A stretch of 64,000 nt of DNA, taken from Hydractinia symbiolongicarpus. Lineage: Eukaryota; Cnidaria; Hydrozoa; Anthoathecata; Hydractiniidae. Location: NCBI RefSeq assembly GCF_029227915.1, contig NC_079889.1:1362001-1426000 (forward strand), read 5' to 3'. Shown here piece by piece: positions 1-11,150 of this stretch. The first letter of the stretch is position 1. Every line of letters begins with the position of its first letter. Position numbers and translations under genes: made by a program. A model generated the notes under the pieces. The model searched no databases, had not been told where the DNA came from, and saw nothing but the letters and a program-made list of their open reading frames with translations.

Positions 1-109
1 AATAATTTGGTTTAGAAATGAATATCTAAACATTGTTAATTACATTCAGTAAACATGATAATATCTTAAATATTCTCTGAACGTTAATTTTTGACAATTA
101 TCTGATGAT

Positions 110-1150
110 TGTACCAACATCGTACAACTTAAATAACTGTGTACGAGGTTGGGCCTACTTCACTTCTTCTACTTAACTTGAATTTTTTTTATCCATACCA
201 ACTTCGTACAACTTAAATAACTGTGTACGAGATTGGGCCAACGTCACTTCTTCTACTTAACTTGAATTTTTTTTTAACCATACCAACTTCGTACAACTTA
301 AATAACTGTGTACGAGGTTAGGCCTACTCCACTTCTTCTACTTAAACTTGAATTTTTTGATCCATACCAACTTCGTACAACTTAAATAACTGTGTACGAG
401 GTTGGGCCTACTTCACTTCTTCTACTTAACTTGAATTTTTTTTATCCATACCAACTTCGTACAACTTAAATAACTGTGTACGAGATTGGACCAACGTCAC
501 TTCTTCTACTTAACTTGAATTTTTTTTATCCATACCAACTTCGTACAACTTAAATAACTGTGTACGAGGTTAGGCCTACTTCACTTCTTCTACTTAAACT
601 TGAATTTCTTGATCCATACCAACTTCGTACAACTTAAAAAACTGTGTACGAGGTTGGGCCTACTTCACTTCTTCTACTTAAACTTGAATTTTTTGATCCA
701 TACCAACTTCGTACAACTTAAAAAACTGTGTACGAGGTTGGGCCTACTTCACTTCTTCTACTTAAACTTGAATTTTTTGATCCATACCAACTTCGTACAA
801 CTTAAAAAACTGTGTACGAGGTTGGGCCTACTTCACTTCTTCTACTTAAACTTGAATTTTTTGATCCATACCAACTTCGTACAACTTAAAAAACTGTGTA
901 GGAGGTTGGGCCTACTTCACTTCTTCTACTTAAACTTGAATTTTTTGATCCATACCAACTTCGTACAACTTAAAAAACTGTGTACGAGGTTGGGCCTACT
1001 TCACTTCTTCTACTTAAACTTGAATTTTTTGATCCATACCAACTTCGTACAACTTAAAAAACTGTGTACGAGGTTGGGCCTACTTCACTTCTTCTACTTA
1101 ACTTGAATTTTTTTTTATCCATACCAACTTCGTACAACTTAAAACACCAA
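110..1150. repeat. 84-bp palindromic tandem repeat at transposon end
   Basis: About thirteen copies of an 84-85 bp unit start near 114, 198, 283, 367, 450, 535, 618, 702, 786, 870, 955, 1038 and 1122. Each unit contains CCAACTTCGTACA, then a roughly 10-base A/T-rich loop, then TGTACGAGGTTGG. These arms are near-perfect inverted repeats, so each unit can fold into a hairpin. The arms match the terminal sequence of the transposon that follows. Units 7 to 12 are more alike (AAAAA replacing AATAA), which suggests recent local expansion. Confidence 0.9.
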
Positions 1151-1167
1151 GAAACAGATGAAGACTA

Positions 1168-1590
1168 CTATATATTATCATTTATGGTCTTTACATCGCT
1201 TTTTTTATTTACTCTATCAATAATTTCCACCAACAAAAACTGAATGCGGTTTAGGGATAATCTCCCTACATCGAATTCGCACGGGTACTTCATCCGAATG
1301 TAATTGGTGATGACTCCAGTTGGCTCTGCAATGTTCGAATGACGCATCAGTTTTTGATAAAATTGAGGATGTTTTTTCGCCAGTATTTCGTTATAAAATG
1401 CTTGATACTTGCTACCAGAACGTTTAATCAAAAGTAGTGGATTTACTTCAGGCAGCTTCGATTGTTGTACCAGGTAGTCCAGGGTACCGTTTTTGTATAA
1501 TAATGGCAAAAACTCTCTCCTCCATTGCCTCTCCCTTTCTTCTTCGTCTTCTACTTCTTTCTCTATTAAAGGAAAGTAATCGTTGTATAA
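1168..1590 (-). CDS. Candidate 3'-terminal exon of the transposon gene
   Basis: An open frame of about 140 codons follows a plausible acceptor (GATAG at 1595-1591) and runs to a stop at 1168. It starts with a very acidic and basic stretch (EKEVEDEEERERQWRRE) and continues into a compact region I do not recognise. It lies just inside the 84-bp repeat array and on the same strand as the integrase-peptidase-PHD gene. A short exon of about 25 bases near 1650-1674 may link it to the PHD exon, but I could not find a phase-consistent join, so it might instead be a separate small gene. The frame has no ATG at the start of the open region, which supports its being an internal or terminal exon. Confidence 0.5.
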   Translation of the reverse strand, partial: LYNDYFPLIEKEVEDEEERERQWRREFLPLLYKNGTLDYLVQQSKLPEVNPLLLIKRSGSKYQAFYNEILAKKHPQFYQKLMRHSNIAEPTGVITNYIRMKYPCEFDVGRLSLNRIQFLLVEIIDRVNKKSDVKTINDNI

Positions 1591-1765
1591 CTATCTCATT
1601 ATTATTATGAAATTGTTTGCGATCAGGCTTATAATTAATTTTTAAATACCTGCTTCTCTTTGTTGTTGACGCTGCTGGAAATCTGGAATATAAGTTAAAA
1701 AAGAAAACTGATAGTACATGTTAATTATACAATTTTGTGTAGGAACTCAGGGAAGCTTTACTGAC

Positions 1766-4700
1766 CTTTTTTTGCAATATGTAAACATAGATCGCAAAAC
1801 CAGTCCCCTAAGGGTTTTACAGCCAATTTGGAGCATTTAAAATGACACCAGACAAGACAGCGATCGCATGCAATTGATCTTCCTTTTCCAATTTTTCGTC
1901 TGCAATGACTGCATTTCCACAAAGGCGCATGTTTTTTTTCCTGTATCGTTGCTGCCATTTTGCTGTATGCTTTTTTGGAGCAGAAATCCCTAACTAGCGT
2001 TATATCAACCAACTCATCCACCACAGTTTCTGGCACCTCAGACGGAGATCTCAGATTATCCAATTGGACCGAGCTGTTTCCATACACAGATTCTTTAGCA
2101 ATTTCAATTTGCGTAAAACAGGATAATATGAAGATAGATTTTTCTTCATCATTCATATCTTTAAACGCAACTGGTTCAGCACCGTCCTCTGATTCGTCGG
2201 CCATTACAGTAGCTATTTTTATATAAAAAAAGGATATAATGAAATTGTCGTCTGATTTTGTAGTTTATCTCTGTTTGCGGAAAAAAATGTCTTACCAGTT
2301 TCGGGTAACTGTATGTTATCGTTTTGGCTACTTTCAAGCTCGTCCGTTGGTGCTGTTGGTGCTAAAATTAAAAAAAAGGATATAGTAGGTATAAATTGTA
2401 CTAAAAATAAATGTAATCCTTTCAAAAATATTGATATTAGGATAGATACCTTTCATATCTGCGAGTTGTTGTGTCGCAAGGAACAAGCAATATGTTGGGG
2501 TATAACCCGGAAAACATTCTTTGAGTGAAGTTTTTCCTATAACATCCAACATACCATCATAGAATAACCATACGCCATTGAACCTGATTTTTGCGGTGTA
2601 ATGCGATCCCTTCCATAGTGTGATTGCAACCAACTCATATCTTAAAAAAAATTACGTGGTTAAAGGATATATCAATATACGTCTCATTCTATAAATGTTC
2701 AGAAGGCCTCTTTCAAAGTTAAAAAACATCCAAACCGAACTTAAGATATTCTTTGGCCTCGATAATACCTATTTCCTTGATTTGTGGAAAACCGAATGTG
2801 TAATTGTTCGGGAATGGTAGCCATGTCTATTGGGTCAATATCGCCTGCAACATCAACAACTAATAGTTGAGGAAGCTTTTTAAAAAATCGGGCCTTGTAT
2901 TTTCTGTTTCCATTACAATATCTGTTCTTTATCCTATGGAAACAATAACATAATTAAAAAAATTAATAACTTTTAACATCGAATACGAACATATTGGCGT
3001 ACTATATACCCTGTTGTTATGTTTTCGTCGACGAAAGAAAACTCGTCAGATATGTTCTGATTTACTTTCTTTCCACAAACTGACGTTGTTGCTTCAAGAA
3101 ACCACTTTTGGACATCATGGACAAATGAACTTTTCACCGTTGCCGAAGGAAATGTGTTGAAGCAGGCTCTCGATTGTTTCATGCTACAATGCGGACTGTT
3201 GCAAGCTGACTCCACAATATGTTCCATGAATGGCGCAACGAAGTTTTTTATTATACATTCGTATTCTGCGCCAAAAAATGACAAGCATTGGTTGGTTGGT
3301 GTTATTCTTCGATAAATAGCAGTATGAAGTTTAGCAGCTTCATAAGCACCGTTTTTCACAAACGTAAAAAGCTGTTGTATGTTTTTGTCGGTAACTTCAT
3401 CTGTTATACTTGGTCTCGTTACTATAACTGCTTTTAACACTGCCATCCACGTATCTAAAGCGCAAGTGTTATGGAATGTGATCGTTTCGTTCTCGTATTT
3501 AATTGAACCACCAAAGTTAGGTAGAAGTTGACGTAACTTGCTTCCGTCTGAGTGTAGTATCTGGTTTTCCTCAGATATGTTGTCGTTGTGCATGCCGCGA
3601 TTCACACATGTTGAATAGTCACCTTGATGACAACGTGAAGTGCAATCCAGTGATGCCAAAAAACATTTGCACTGCTTGTTCTTACATTGTCCTTTTCGAC
3701 ATCTGCAAAATACTGTTGGAAATTTGTTGATTTTCCGAACAGCTTCTGACAAAGATATTTCATCAACCGAAGGATACTTACATCTTACTGGTTGAGGGTA
3801 CAGCTGCAACGCGGATGCCGTGTAACGCCGTTGAATTGTGCCTTCACTACAGAGGAGTTTATATGTTGGTTGGTTACCACCTGATTTGTGTACAATCACA
3901 CATGGCAATCTTTTTAAATCCGAAGATGTTCTAAGACCTTTTGGAATTGTCAAAGAAACATTATCCCCTTCCAGAAAATCAGCAACTTTAATTCTTTTTC
4001 CATTGCTGTACTTTCTACGCATCATTTCTGCGTTTCTTACACCCTCCTCCACAACATTTTGTCTGAGTTTTTGTCTTTTCGGACATGTTGTTTCAAACTC
4101 ATCTTCCGAACAATCCGATAATTTTCTTGTACTTGGGTGCTTTAAAAAATCCACAGTTTCAGCATTTTCAAAATCTTGTGCACCATTTTCTTCCATTTCT
4201 TCTATGATATCTTGAACAATATCCTCTTCCACTGACCGTACACTTGAAGAAATTTGACCCAAACCATTTGGCTTCTGGCCAAAAACAATTTCGTAAGGTG
4301 TTTTTTTCACACTCCTCACCATTGAAGCATTCATGATAACTAAAACAGAAGTAATAGCGTGAATAAAATAGCTGCAAGATTCAAGAAAAGTTATTTGGGA
4401 ACACGGCATAATAAGACTATCGTGACATATAAATATAATTCTTGACCCCAGAGAGAGCTCTTTGAGATGAATTTGAAGATATTTGGGGACGAGAATGATA
4501 TAGATATAACTACATTTACATTGAATCTCTGGAAGCCACTCTGACCACGTTGAAGTTTGGGACTCTTTTTCTCTTGCACTAATCATCACTTGGATGGTGT
4601 TATTTCCTTGTTCAACCAGACCTTGAGATTGCGAGTGGCGCGGTTTCCCATGAACAAATGACACCTCACCCGGCCATATCACGGCTACAGCATCCATTAC

Positions 4701-5799
4701 GTGATTGATAAATTCGGCACCGTTATCAGAGTGCAAAATTTTTGGTAACCCAAAAGTCGCTAAAAAACTTCTAAAAAAGTTTGAAGCAAATTCATTTGCT
4801 GATTTCCCTTTCATTGGAAATAATATCCTGAATTTGCTAAAATGGTCCACGACATGGCCAATGTAGTTGTAATCGGCATCTGGTTTGGATAACATAGCAA
4901 TCAGATCGATCTAAAGAAAGACATGTATAATGTAACAAAAAAACTACTAACTAGCACAAACAAAGTGAAAAAGTATTAAAAATACCTGTACACGCTGTAA
5001 GAATCCTGTAGTGATAATCGGCTTCAATGGAGCTTTCTTTATTTGACTGGATTTCAGACAGCAAGTTGTGCAAAGCTTTATATAAGCACCAACAGCGTCT
5101 CTAGTAACGTTATCATAGGTGCGTGCTATCTAAAATTGTTAGCAATTAAAAATCAGTGACACACCCATATTCCGTGGACTCTTACTTTCAAACGAGGTTT
5201 GTTCGAAGAATCTAATACCTTTTCAAACGTTTTATGAACCCCTTGGTGACCAACTTCTTGGCGGTGTACTCTATTGATAATGTGAAACATCTGTCGGTCT
5301 GTTGCTACGCGACGATATTTTCCCAGAGGAGAATCGCCCTAAAATACCGTAAAATTATTTGAGTTGGCAATTTTATAAACCTTCTTTCTTAAGAACTTAA
5401 GCTCATAAGAACATCTAGACCGAAGCTATCCAAAAATTGAGAACACCATATGACCATGCCGAGCCTGAAACAAAATTTCTTAAAAGTAGAAATGTTTATA
5501 AAAAAAATAATTGTGACTTTAGTTTTTCCAAAATTAGATATATATAAAAATGTTCTTACATCGGGAAATGGAGAGCACAAAACATCCGATATACCAAGTG
5601 TAGGATAACTCATCACTTGGAATTTTTTTCTTCGCAATTTTCTTTTCATAGCACGTGGAACGTTGTCTATTCTTCCACATAGAAAATCTACCATTGTTTT
5701 ATAAGTCTGTTCGGGCATTATTACGGAATTCCGTTTAGTCCTTTCAACTTCCAACCATTCCTGAAATTTTTCTTCCATGTATCTCTTTTCAGTCTCCAT
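1766..5799 (-). CDS. Transposon protein: H2C2-integrase-CXC-C19 peptidase-PHD
   Basis: Phase-consistent minus-strand exons: 5338-5186, 5129-4986, 4910-3010, 2933-2769, 2640-2450, 2361-2296 and 2212-1766. A likely first exon starts at ATG 5799, but its join to 5338 is unresolved. Exon 5338-5186 holds the His pair (VHRQEVGH) and 5129-4986 the Cys pair (CTTC) of an H2C2 integrase zinc finger. The 4910 exon opens with IDL (first Asp), then HSDNGAEF (second Asp) and QGLVEQGN (Glu), a full DDE core. A Cys-rich CXC-like region follows (CRCRKGQCKNKQCKC). Then comes a C19/USP-like peptidase, with Cys box FHNTCALDTW and His box GSHYTAKIRFNGVWLFYDG two exons later. A PHD finger closes the chain (WKCSHCRRKIG...WFCDLC). 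All key residues are present, so the element could be active or recently active. The gene is inferred to encode the transposase. Confidence 0.75.
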
Positions 5800-6389
5800 T
5801 GTGCTGAACATAAAAACACGCGTTAAAAGTTTCAATGTAAATTTAAAATGTGCGTTCGAAAAAGCACTCAAAAAGGATTCGAAATTTACCTACCTTTTCC
5901 TTTATCGAAATAACTTAAAAGGTTAGAAAAAATAATATTGAAATTTTTTGTGTTCTTCTCCGTTCTCACTCAATTATTAACAAAACTATGTTTACAAAAA
6001 CAGTTTCGTACAAGCCACGCAAAGGCACTGGGGACAAGGGTGATTTACAGGTTTTTCGCACGAAAATTCAATATAGCATTAGAATTCAAAGGTCACTACC
6101 ATAAGGTTAATAAAAGAAATCAATAACAATATCATACCTGATATAACCTTATTTGAATCAAAGAGATCAAATTTATACTTACGAGCACTAGTACCATTTT
6201 TCAAAAACATCATTGTTTATTCCCTGTTAATATAAAACAAAGTATAAATATATATATACATATTAGCATTTTTCCAAAGAGGCATCCAAATCGTAAAACA
6301 AATGTCTTTTTTTGCAAATGACTTAAAAGAAAAAAAGATATTTCAAAAAAGTTATTATTTTATTATAAAAGTTTCATTTTTTGACGATA

Positions 6390-6492
6390 TTCGCCGCTGT
6401 ACGAAGATGGTCAGTTTTGTACGAGGATGGTCACTCTCAGCGCTACGGCAAAAAAGCCCAACTTCGTACAATGAATGACATCGTACGGAACA
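6390..6492. repeat. Right-end palindromic motifs of the Ginger-like element
   Basis: This stretch has four copies of the CGTAC-centred motif in both orientations (tgtacgaagatgg, tgtacgaggatgg, ccaacttcgtaca, acatcgtacgg). They are the same arms as in the left-end 84-bp units but are not arranged as a long array. It is taken as the opposite end of the transposon. Confidence 0.6.
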
Positions 6493-7700
6493 CTATAACC
6501 ACTATCTATGGCTGAAAACTGTAAACAAAGAAATTCATCTATATATAATAAAGAAAATTATTACAGGTTTGTCCTGGCTGCCTGCTTGCAAATCTGCCGG
6601 CTGCGCCAACAACTGACTTTATCTTAAATTCTGACAAGTGAACATAGGTAGATCTAGCGACACCATATAGCTAGACACAATAATAAAAAAACGTTTAGTA
6701 GCAGACATAAGTTAGAACAATTTTTGCACTAATAAAAAGCTAAACTAAAACAAGTTGAAATTTGAACAAAGTACTATCAACTGCTCTATGGAGCTATAAG
6801 CTAGATTGTTCTAAAAATGCTTTAAAGAAAAAAGAGAAAAATTTAAAGATGTTTATCTGTGTTTCCATATACAGTTTATAGACGGTTCGCGCCAAGTGGA
6901 TGTTTTTCTATGGTTGTTACGACCCTTTAGGTATGTGATAAAACGTTGTTAAATAGATATCGTGAATGTGGCCACGACTTTCCTAGAGTATTTTGCGTAG
7001 CGTGGGCCGAATAAGTTTTGTTGATGTTGGATCAAAAAAAGATGACTGCGATTTTGCAACATTGGCTCCACGAAAAAATTTAAGAAGGCTTAACCGCGAA
7101 AGTTCATTCCCTTGAAATATATTGAAATAGGCTATTCGCGAAAGTTAATTCCCTCCTATTTTTATTTAATCTAGAATTTCTTTTAGTTCCATCATATGAA
7201 AAAAATTTACCTCAAATCACTTTATTCTTATTATTGTTTCTCAGGTTTTTGGTGTAATATAATTGTTAAGGTGGAAAACCATCAGCATTTTAAAATAAAC
7301 ACAACGATTTCTTTCTAACATTCTTCATAAACCTAATGAAAGTAAGCGGAAATAGTGAGTCAAAGAGAAAACTCTAAGTTAAAAAATCAGTCTAAATTAA
7401 AGTCTAATCTAAAATAAAAAATCAGTGTCGTTTATGTTGTAGGGCGTACCTGATCCTTACTTCTAAATGTTAAGCATGCCGGCGCAATTTTACACGCCAA
7501 CCAAAACAACAACTTTGAACCCAGGGCCTTGTTACATTTTCACATCAAAAAACCCTACAGGCCCTGGGTGCCCGAGGTTGCCAAAATAATTATTTATTTT
7601 TTGCGTCATTTTCACCAATCTGATTTTAACTTAGCTATCTGTGGTCTAAAAGCAGTTCTATCTTAATCTATCTTAACTTCTCTGGCTTCATACTGTTTTG
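6493..7700. other. Non-coding stretch, nothing recognised
   Basis: I see no convincing exon, RNA gene or repeat in this AT-rich stretch between the transposon and the first lectin duplication block. Confidence 0.5.
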
Positions 7701-8069
7701 CATCTATTTTTTAGACTTCTTCTGTGACCCATTGCTGTGTTTTATGTCAAAAGTGCGCATTTAGCGCTTCTGTTAACCATCAAGTCAAAAGGCTGAAAAT
7801 TTTGGGTCATATTGTTTGTTACTATAACCATTTTCCAGTTTTCTTTATTCAACTTTTTCTTTACCGCGTCTTTCCACTGCCCTTTAGCTAAATACATTTG
7901 TCACAAGCAGCCACTCTTTTTTGTGTGAGACAGACACGGTGCAGGATATTTTTCTATTACGTCACGTATTATAAAAAACGATGCTCTGCAATCTTTATTA
8001 AAAAGATAAAAAAATGTTTATTAGGTATATAAAAGTTAAGCAGATATAAATTTTCTCTTTCTTTTTTCA

Positions 8070-8117
8070 GTTTGACCATTTCGCGCGAACGAATTTGTTC
8101 ACCCGAAATGGTCAAAC
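8070..8117. repeat. 14-bp perfect inverted repeat
   Basis: GTTTGACCATTTCG and CGAAATGGTCAAAC are perfect inverted arms separated by 20 bases. The equivalent place in the second duplication block (about 13108-13140) keeps only a degraded left arm, so the hairpin is not shared by both copies. Confidence 0.7.
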
Positions 8118-8628
8118 AGTACAGTACACTCTTCATTATCGTGTACTTAGTTGTCCCAAAATTTTTTTAATATTTCCACTTTGAAAGGGAATGTTCACAT
8201 TGTCCGCTCTATTGTAACAAGTGTGTGCTATATAGAGGTTTTTTATGAGAGTTAAATCATACTTTGTACTGTATGTAATTTATAAAGGGAAACATGTTCC
8301 TGTTTCTTTAAATCATATTTTTTTTAAAACAAAGTAACTCTAACTTTCCCAATCGGTGATCGTTTTGCTCACGCCATTACCTCTAACATCGCAGGAACGA
8401 TATAAACTTTAATAGAGTACGCTTAAAGAAAATTTAGTATGGTGCATTTACAAGATGTTTGTCTAATCGTATTTACAACAAGTATGTTTAAATATTTTAA
8501 ATCATCTGTCCTTTTTCTGAACTCGTTTACAATTCGACTTTCCTTAAACACAGCAACAAAATGTTTCTGTCAAAAGTCGACAAATACAGGTGGTCTACGT
8601 TTATAGAGGGTGAAAACGTTTTGAAATT

Positions 8629-9360
8629 TTATGGGAAATAAACAAGTTCATATGTCGACTGAATTTCTTGCCCACAAAATTTGTAAACCGTTAGCGGTTG
8701 ATCAACTTCATTTATTTTCGTTCCTCCGCCTTTAATATGCACACACAGTGTAGAGTAATGAACAAGTTGGATCATAAACCGATTTTCATCCCCATTAATC
8801 TGAAAAGCAGGAGGATTTTGACAGTGATCTAGAACGAGCATACTTGTGCTAACAAAAGCGTTATTTTCTGGTCGGATGCAGTAACCACCATTCATCCAGA
8901 CTGTTCCATTGATAAGAGTAAATAGCGAATAACTAGTCACTTCGCAACTGCCAATGACAAGTCGATTATCTTTGTTTCTCACACATTGTTGATTTCCTGC
9001 TAAAAGTCGCAATTGAAATTGACATGACACTTGAGTGTCGTAAAATGAAAAGTTGGTTGCTTCAGTTAAACCAATCAAACACCTATTTTTCGATTGGAAA
9101 TAGCAAGTGTAGCTATTTTCTCCACGGTATATATTTAACGATTTGCAGGAATCCATGTAAAGGCAATGAGAGAAACATTTCTTGTAATTACTAACGGTAA
9201 TTTTACCAATTGAAGTTCTGTTTAACATAACGTTACTTCCGACTTTGAAAATAGTCAAATTCTCCCTACAGTTGACTGCAACAAAGGCAAGATATACCAA
9301 CGTGATTCGAAAAAAGTCAATTTTTTCGTTCATTTTTCTTACTTTACTGAACCATAACAT
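8629..9360 (-). CDS. Secreted PAN/Apple + ricin-B-like lectin protein, copy A
   Basis: A 243-codon single-exon frame with a stop. The second Met (at 9333) gives a better signal peptide (MNEKIDFFRITLVYLAFVAV then NC) than the first, so translation may start there. Residues about 35-115 carry the spaced cysteines of a PAN/Apple fold (CFSHCLYMDSCKS, SYTCYFQ, RCLIG). From about residue 116 comes a beta-trefoil-like half with ricin-B-style features (QLRLLAGNQQCVRN, GSCE, GGYCIRPEN, LVLDHCQ). No membrane anchor is seen, so it is probably secreted. Ricin-B-like domains usually bind sugars; the ligand here is unknown. The domain calls rest on cysteine pattern and repeat spacing, not on a search. A near copy lies at 13594-14325. 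Confidence 0.75.
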   Translation of the reverse strand: MLWFSKVRKMNEKIDFFRITLVYLAFVAVNCRENLTIFKVGSNVMLNRTSIGKITVSNYKKCFSHCLYMDSCKSLNIYRGENSYTCYFQSKNRCLIGLTEATNFSFYDTQVSCQFQLRLLAGNQQCVRNKDNRLVIGSCEVTSYSLFTLINGTVWMNGGYCIRPENNAFVSTSMLVLDHCQNPPAFQINGDENRFMIQLVHYSTLCVHIKGGGTKINEVDQPLTVYKFCGQEIQSTYELVYFP

Positions 9361-9470
9361 AGATTAATTTTTCAATTTTCATATATGTGAATTTATTTAT
9401 TCAAGTACCTTTCAGTTGGTAATAATCAGGAATTGTAGGTAGCTTAGCAACTTTAAATGTTTGCATAATC

Positions 9471-9742
9471 AAAAAGGTCACAAATCCGATTTAGAAATTC
9501 TCTCATGCTTCCCAATCGACAAAGTTGAAAAAATTTTAAATGTATTTAAATGGTGCGCCAAAAAAAAGCTATTTTCGCGCACATATGCGTAAAAATTAAA
9601 AGTTGTACAAATTTGTAAATTTCCTGCAATCGCACGGAAAATTTTTCAATAAGATTTTTATGATATTACTATCTATATCTGTCTATATATCTACAAATAG
9701 TTATTTAATGTTCAATATTCAATATTAAATATTCAATACTTA
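9471..9742. other. Non-coding AT-rich spacer
   Basis: I see no gene here. The stretch ends in short repeats of AATATTCAATATT just before the Helitron-like end at 9743. Confidence 0.5.
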
Positions 9743-9812
9743 CTAGTTGTTAGCCCGTGGAAAAATCCACGGGTTCGCGCAACTAAGGCTTAGTTGCGCG
9801 AACCCTTCTAGT
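9743..9812 (-). mobile_element. Helitron-like 3' end with double hairpin
   Basis: Read on the minus strand, the sequence ends in CCCGTGGATTTTTCCACGGG (hairpin), a 7-base gap, then CTAG followed by T. This is the Helitron 3' signature (hairpin, CTRR, insertion before T). Immediately upstream is a second, perfect 17-bp palindrome with a one-base centre (9771-9805, GGGTTCGCGCAACTAAG and its complement) that overlaps the first stem. Other copies in the window have only the first hairpin. It may be the 3' end of a 2.56-kb element whose 5' TC end lies at 12298. Confidence 0.65.
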
Positions 9813-10252
9813 CCTTGAAACCATAAGCACTCATCCATGTGTCCCTGCTAAGCAGGTAGACACTAAAAGTTATTAATTCTTTCTGTTCTCTAAGAAATCG
9901 ATGTATACAGTATGAGATATAATTAAACGTCAAAGGATTCTACCTCGTCCCACCGCCAAATTTATACGCTTAGCATATACTTTTTTATTGTGATTGTCCC
10001 TAAGAACTTTGACTTTGTGGGAACTTTTAAACAGTGCATTTTATATGCAACATCCCACTGCTCATTTTAAAACTTTTAAGAACACGAGAAGATCTCTTTG
10101 ACTTTCCCATGTTACTTTTAATTGTAATAATATTGCTAAAAACAAAAGAATGAAGCAATACCTAATCTAAGAATAGTCCAAGTTTGTTTTATAATATTTC
10201 TTATTCTCATCTTGCTGAGCAATACATTGATATAATTTTGTTTTAGGATAAG

Positions 10253-11150
10253 ATATTTTGATGTCACCCTGGTACCTAAGATGAATATTCTTCTGACAAT
10301 GAAAATCACCATCAATTAAAAGAACACAGATTTGTTAATCCTTATAATATTGGAAAACTGTAAACAATGGATATATATCTGGTATAATCCACAAAGTTGT
10401 GTTTCATAAGAGGAACAAAGAAGGTGAAAAAAATCAATCAAAATAACTTGTATTTTGATGTCACCCTGGTACCTATGATGAATATTCAAGTAAATAACAC
10501 AGAAGATTTGTTCTGAATCCTTATAATATTGGAAAACTGTAAACAATGGATATATATCTGGTATAATCCACAAAGTTGTGTTTCATAAGAGGAACAAAGA
10601 AGGTGAAAAAAATCAATCAAAATAACTTGTATTTTGATGTCACCCTGGTACCTATGATGAATATTCAAGTAAATAACACAGAAGATTTGTTCTGAATCCT
10701 TATAATATTGGAAAACTGTAAACAATGGATATATATCTGGTATAATCCACAAAGTTGTGTTTCATAAGAGGAACTAAGAAGGTGAAAAAAATCAATCAAA
10801 ATAACTTGTATTTTGATGTCACCCTGGTACCTATGATGAATATTCAAGTAAATAACACAGAAGATTTGTTCTGAATCCTTATAATATTGGAAAACTGTAA
10901 ACAATGGATATATATCTGGTATAATCCACAAAGTTGTGTTTCATAAGAGGAACTAAGAAGGTGAAAAAAATCAATCAAAATAACTTGTATTTTGATGTCA
11001 CCCTGGTACCTATGATGAATATTCAAGTAAATAACACAGAAGATTTGTTCTGAATCCTTATAATATTGGAAAACTGTAAACAATGGATATATATCTGGTA
11101 TAATCCACAAAGTTGGTGAAAAAAATCAATCAAAATAACTTGTGAATATT
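10253..11150. repeat. 179-bp tandem repeat array, about 5 copies
   Basis: Units of 179 bp repeat with very few changes. Each contains tgtcaccctggtacctatgatgaatattc, then a Tyr/Ile-rich-looking AT stretch. The last unit is truncated near 11110. One frame stays open across unit borders and so creates overlapping spurious frames of about 88 codons. The array lies between Helitron-like ends at 9743 and 12298 and may be internal to such an element. Confidence 0.9.

Larger units (their letters stand above)
110..6492 (-). mobile_element. Ginger-like (integrase-type) DNA transposon, tentative ends
   Basis: The interval holds one spliced minus-strand gene with a retroviral-type DDE integrase, flanked by related end sequences. 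The left end begins TGTACC near 110 and carries TGTACGAGGTTGGGCC about 30 bases in. Read from the right, the other end begins TGTTCCGTACG near 6492 and carries TGTACGAAGTTGGGC about 22 bases in. Integrase transposons with TGT...ACA ends, a PHD finger and a peptidase fit the Ginger class (established knowledge). I see no reverse transcriptase, RNase H or long terminal repeats, so a retrotransposon is unlikely. No clean target-site duplication was found, so the exact boundaries are inferred. Confidence 0.65.
7760..9470. repeat. Duplication block A (lectin gene plus flanks)
   Basis: This block matches 12800-14410 in the same orientation, about 4.97 kb away. Shared landmarks include the stretch around caagcagc...tgtgtgagaca, the 3' flank at 8230-8600 (13165-13590), the whole coding region, and the 5' flank with ttcaagtacctttcagttggtaataatcagga. 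Small indels and substitutions separate the flanks, so the duplication is not brand new. Confidence 0.85.

Noticed and set aside
600-1106. 168-codon open frame
   Set aside because: It reads straight through the 84-bp repeats (84 is divisible by 3), giving six copies of the same 28 residues; there is no other coding sign.
110-1150. CRISPR-like array
   Set aside because: Units are adjacent without unique spacers, the context is an animal genome, and no Cas-like gene is present.
1960-2226. Plus-strand 88-codon frame
   Set aside because: It is antisense to the PHD-finger exon, which has a clear Cys/His pattern.
110-6492. LTR retrotransposon
   Set aside because: The integrase is of retroelement type, but no reverse transcriptase, RNase H, protease of the aspartic type or long terminal repeats are visible, and the gene has several introns.
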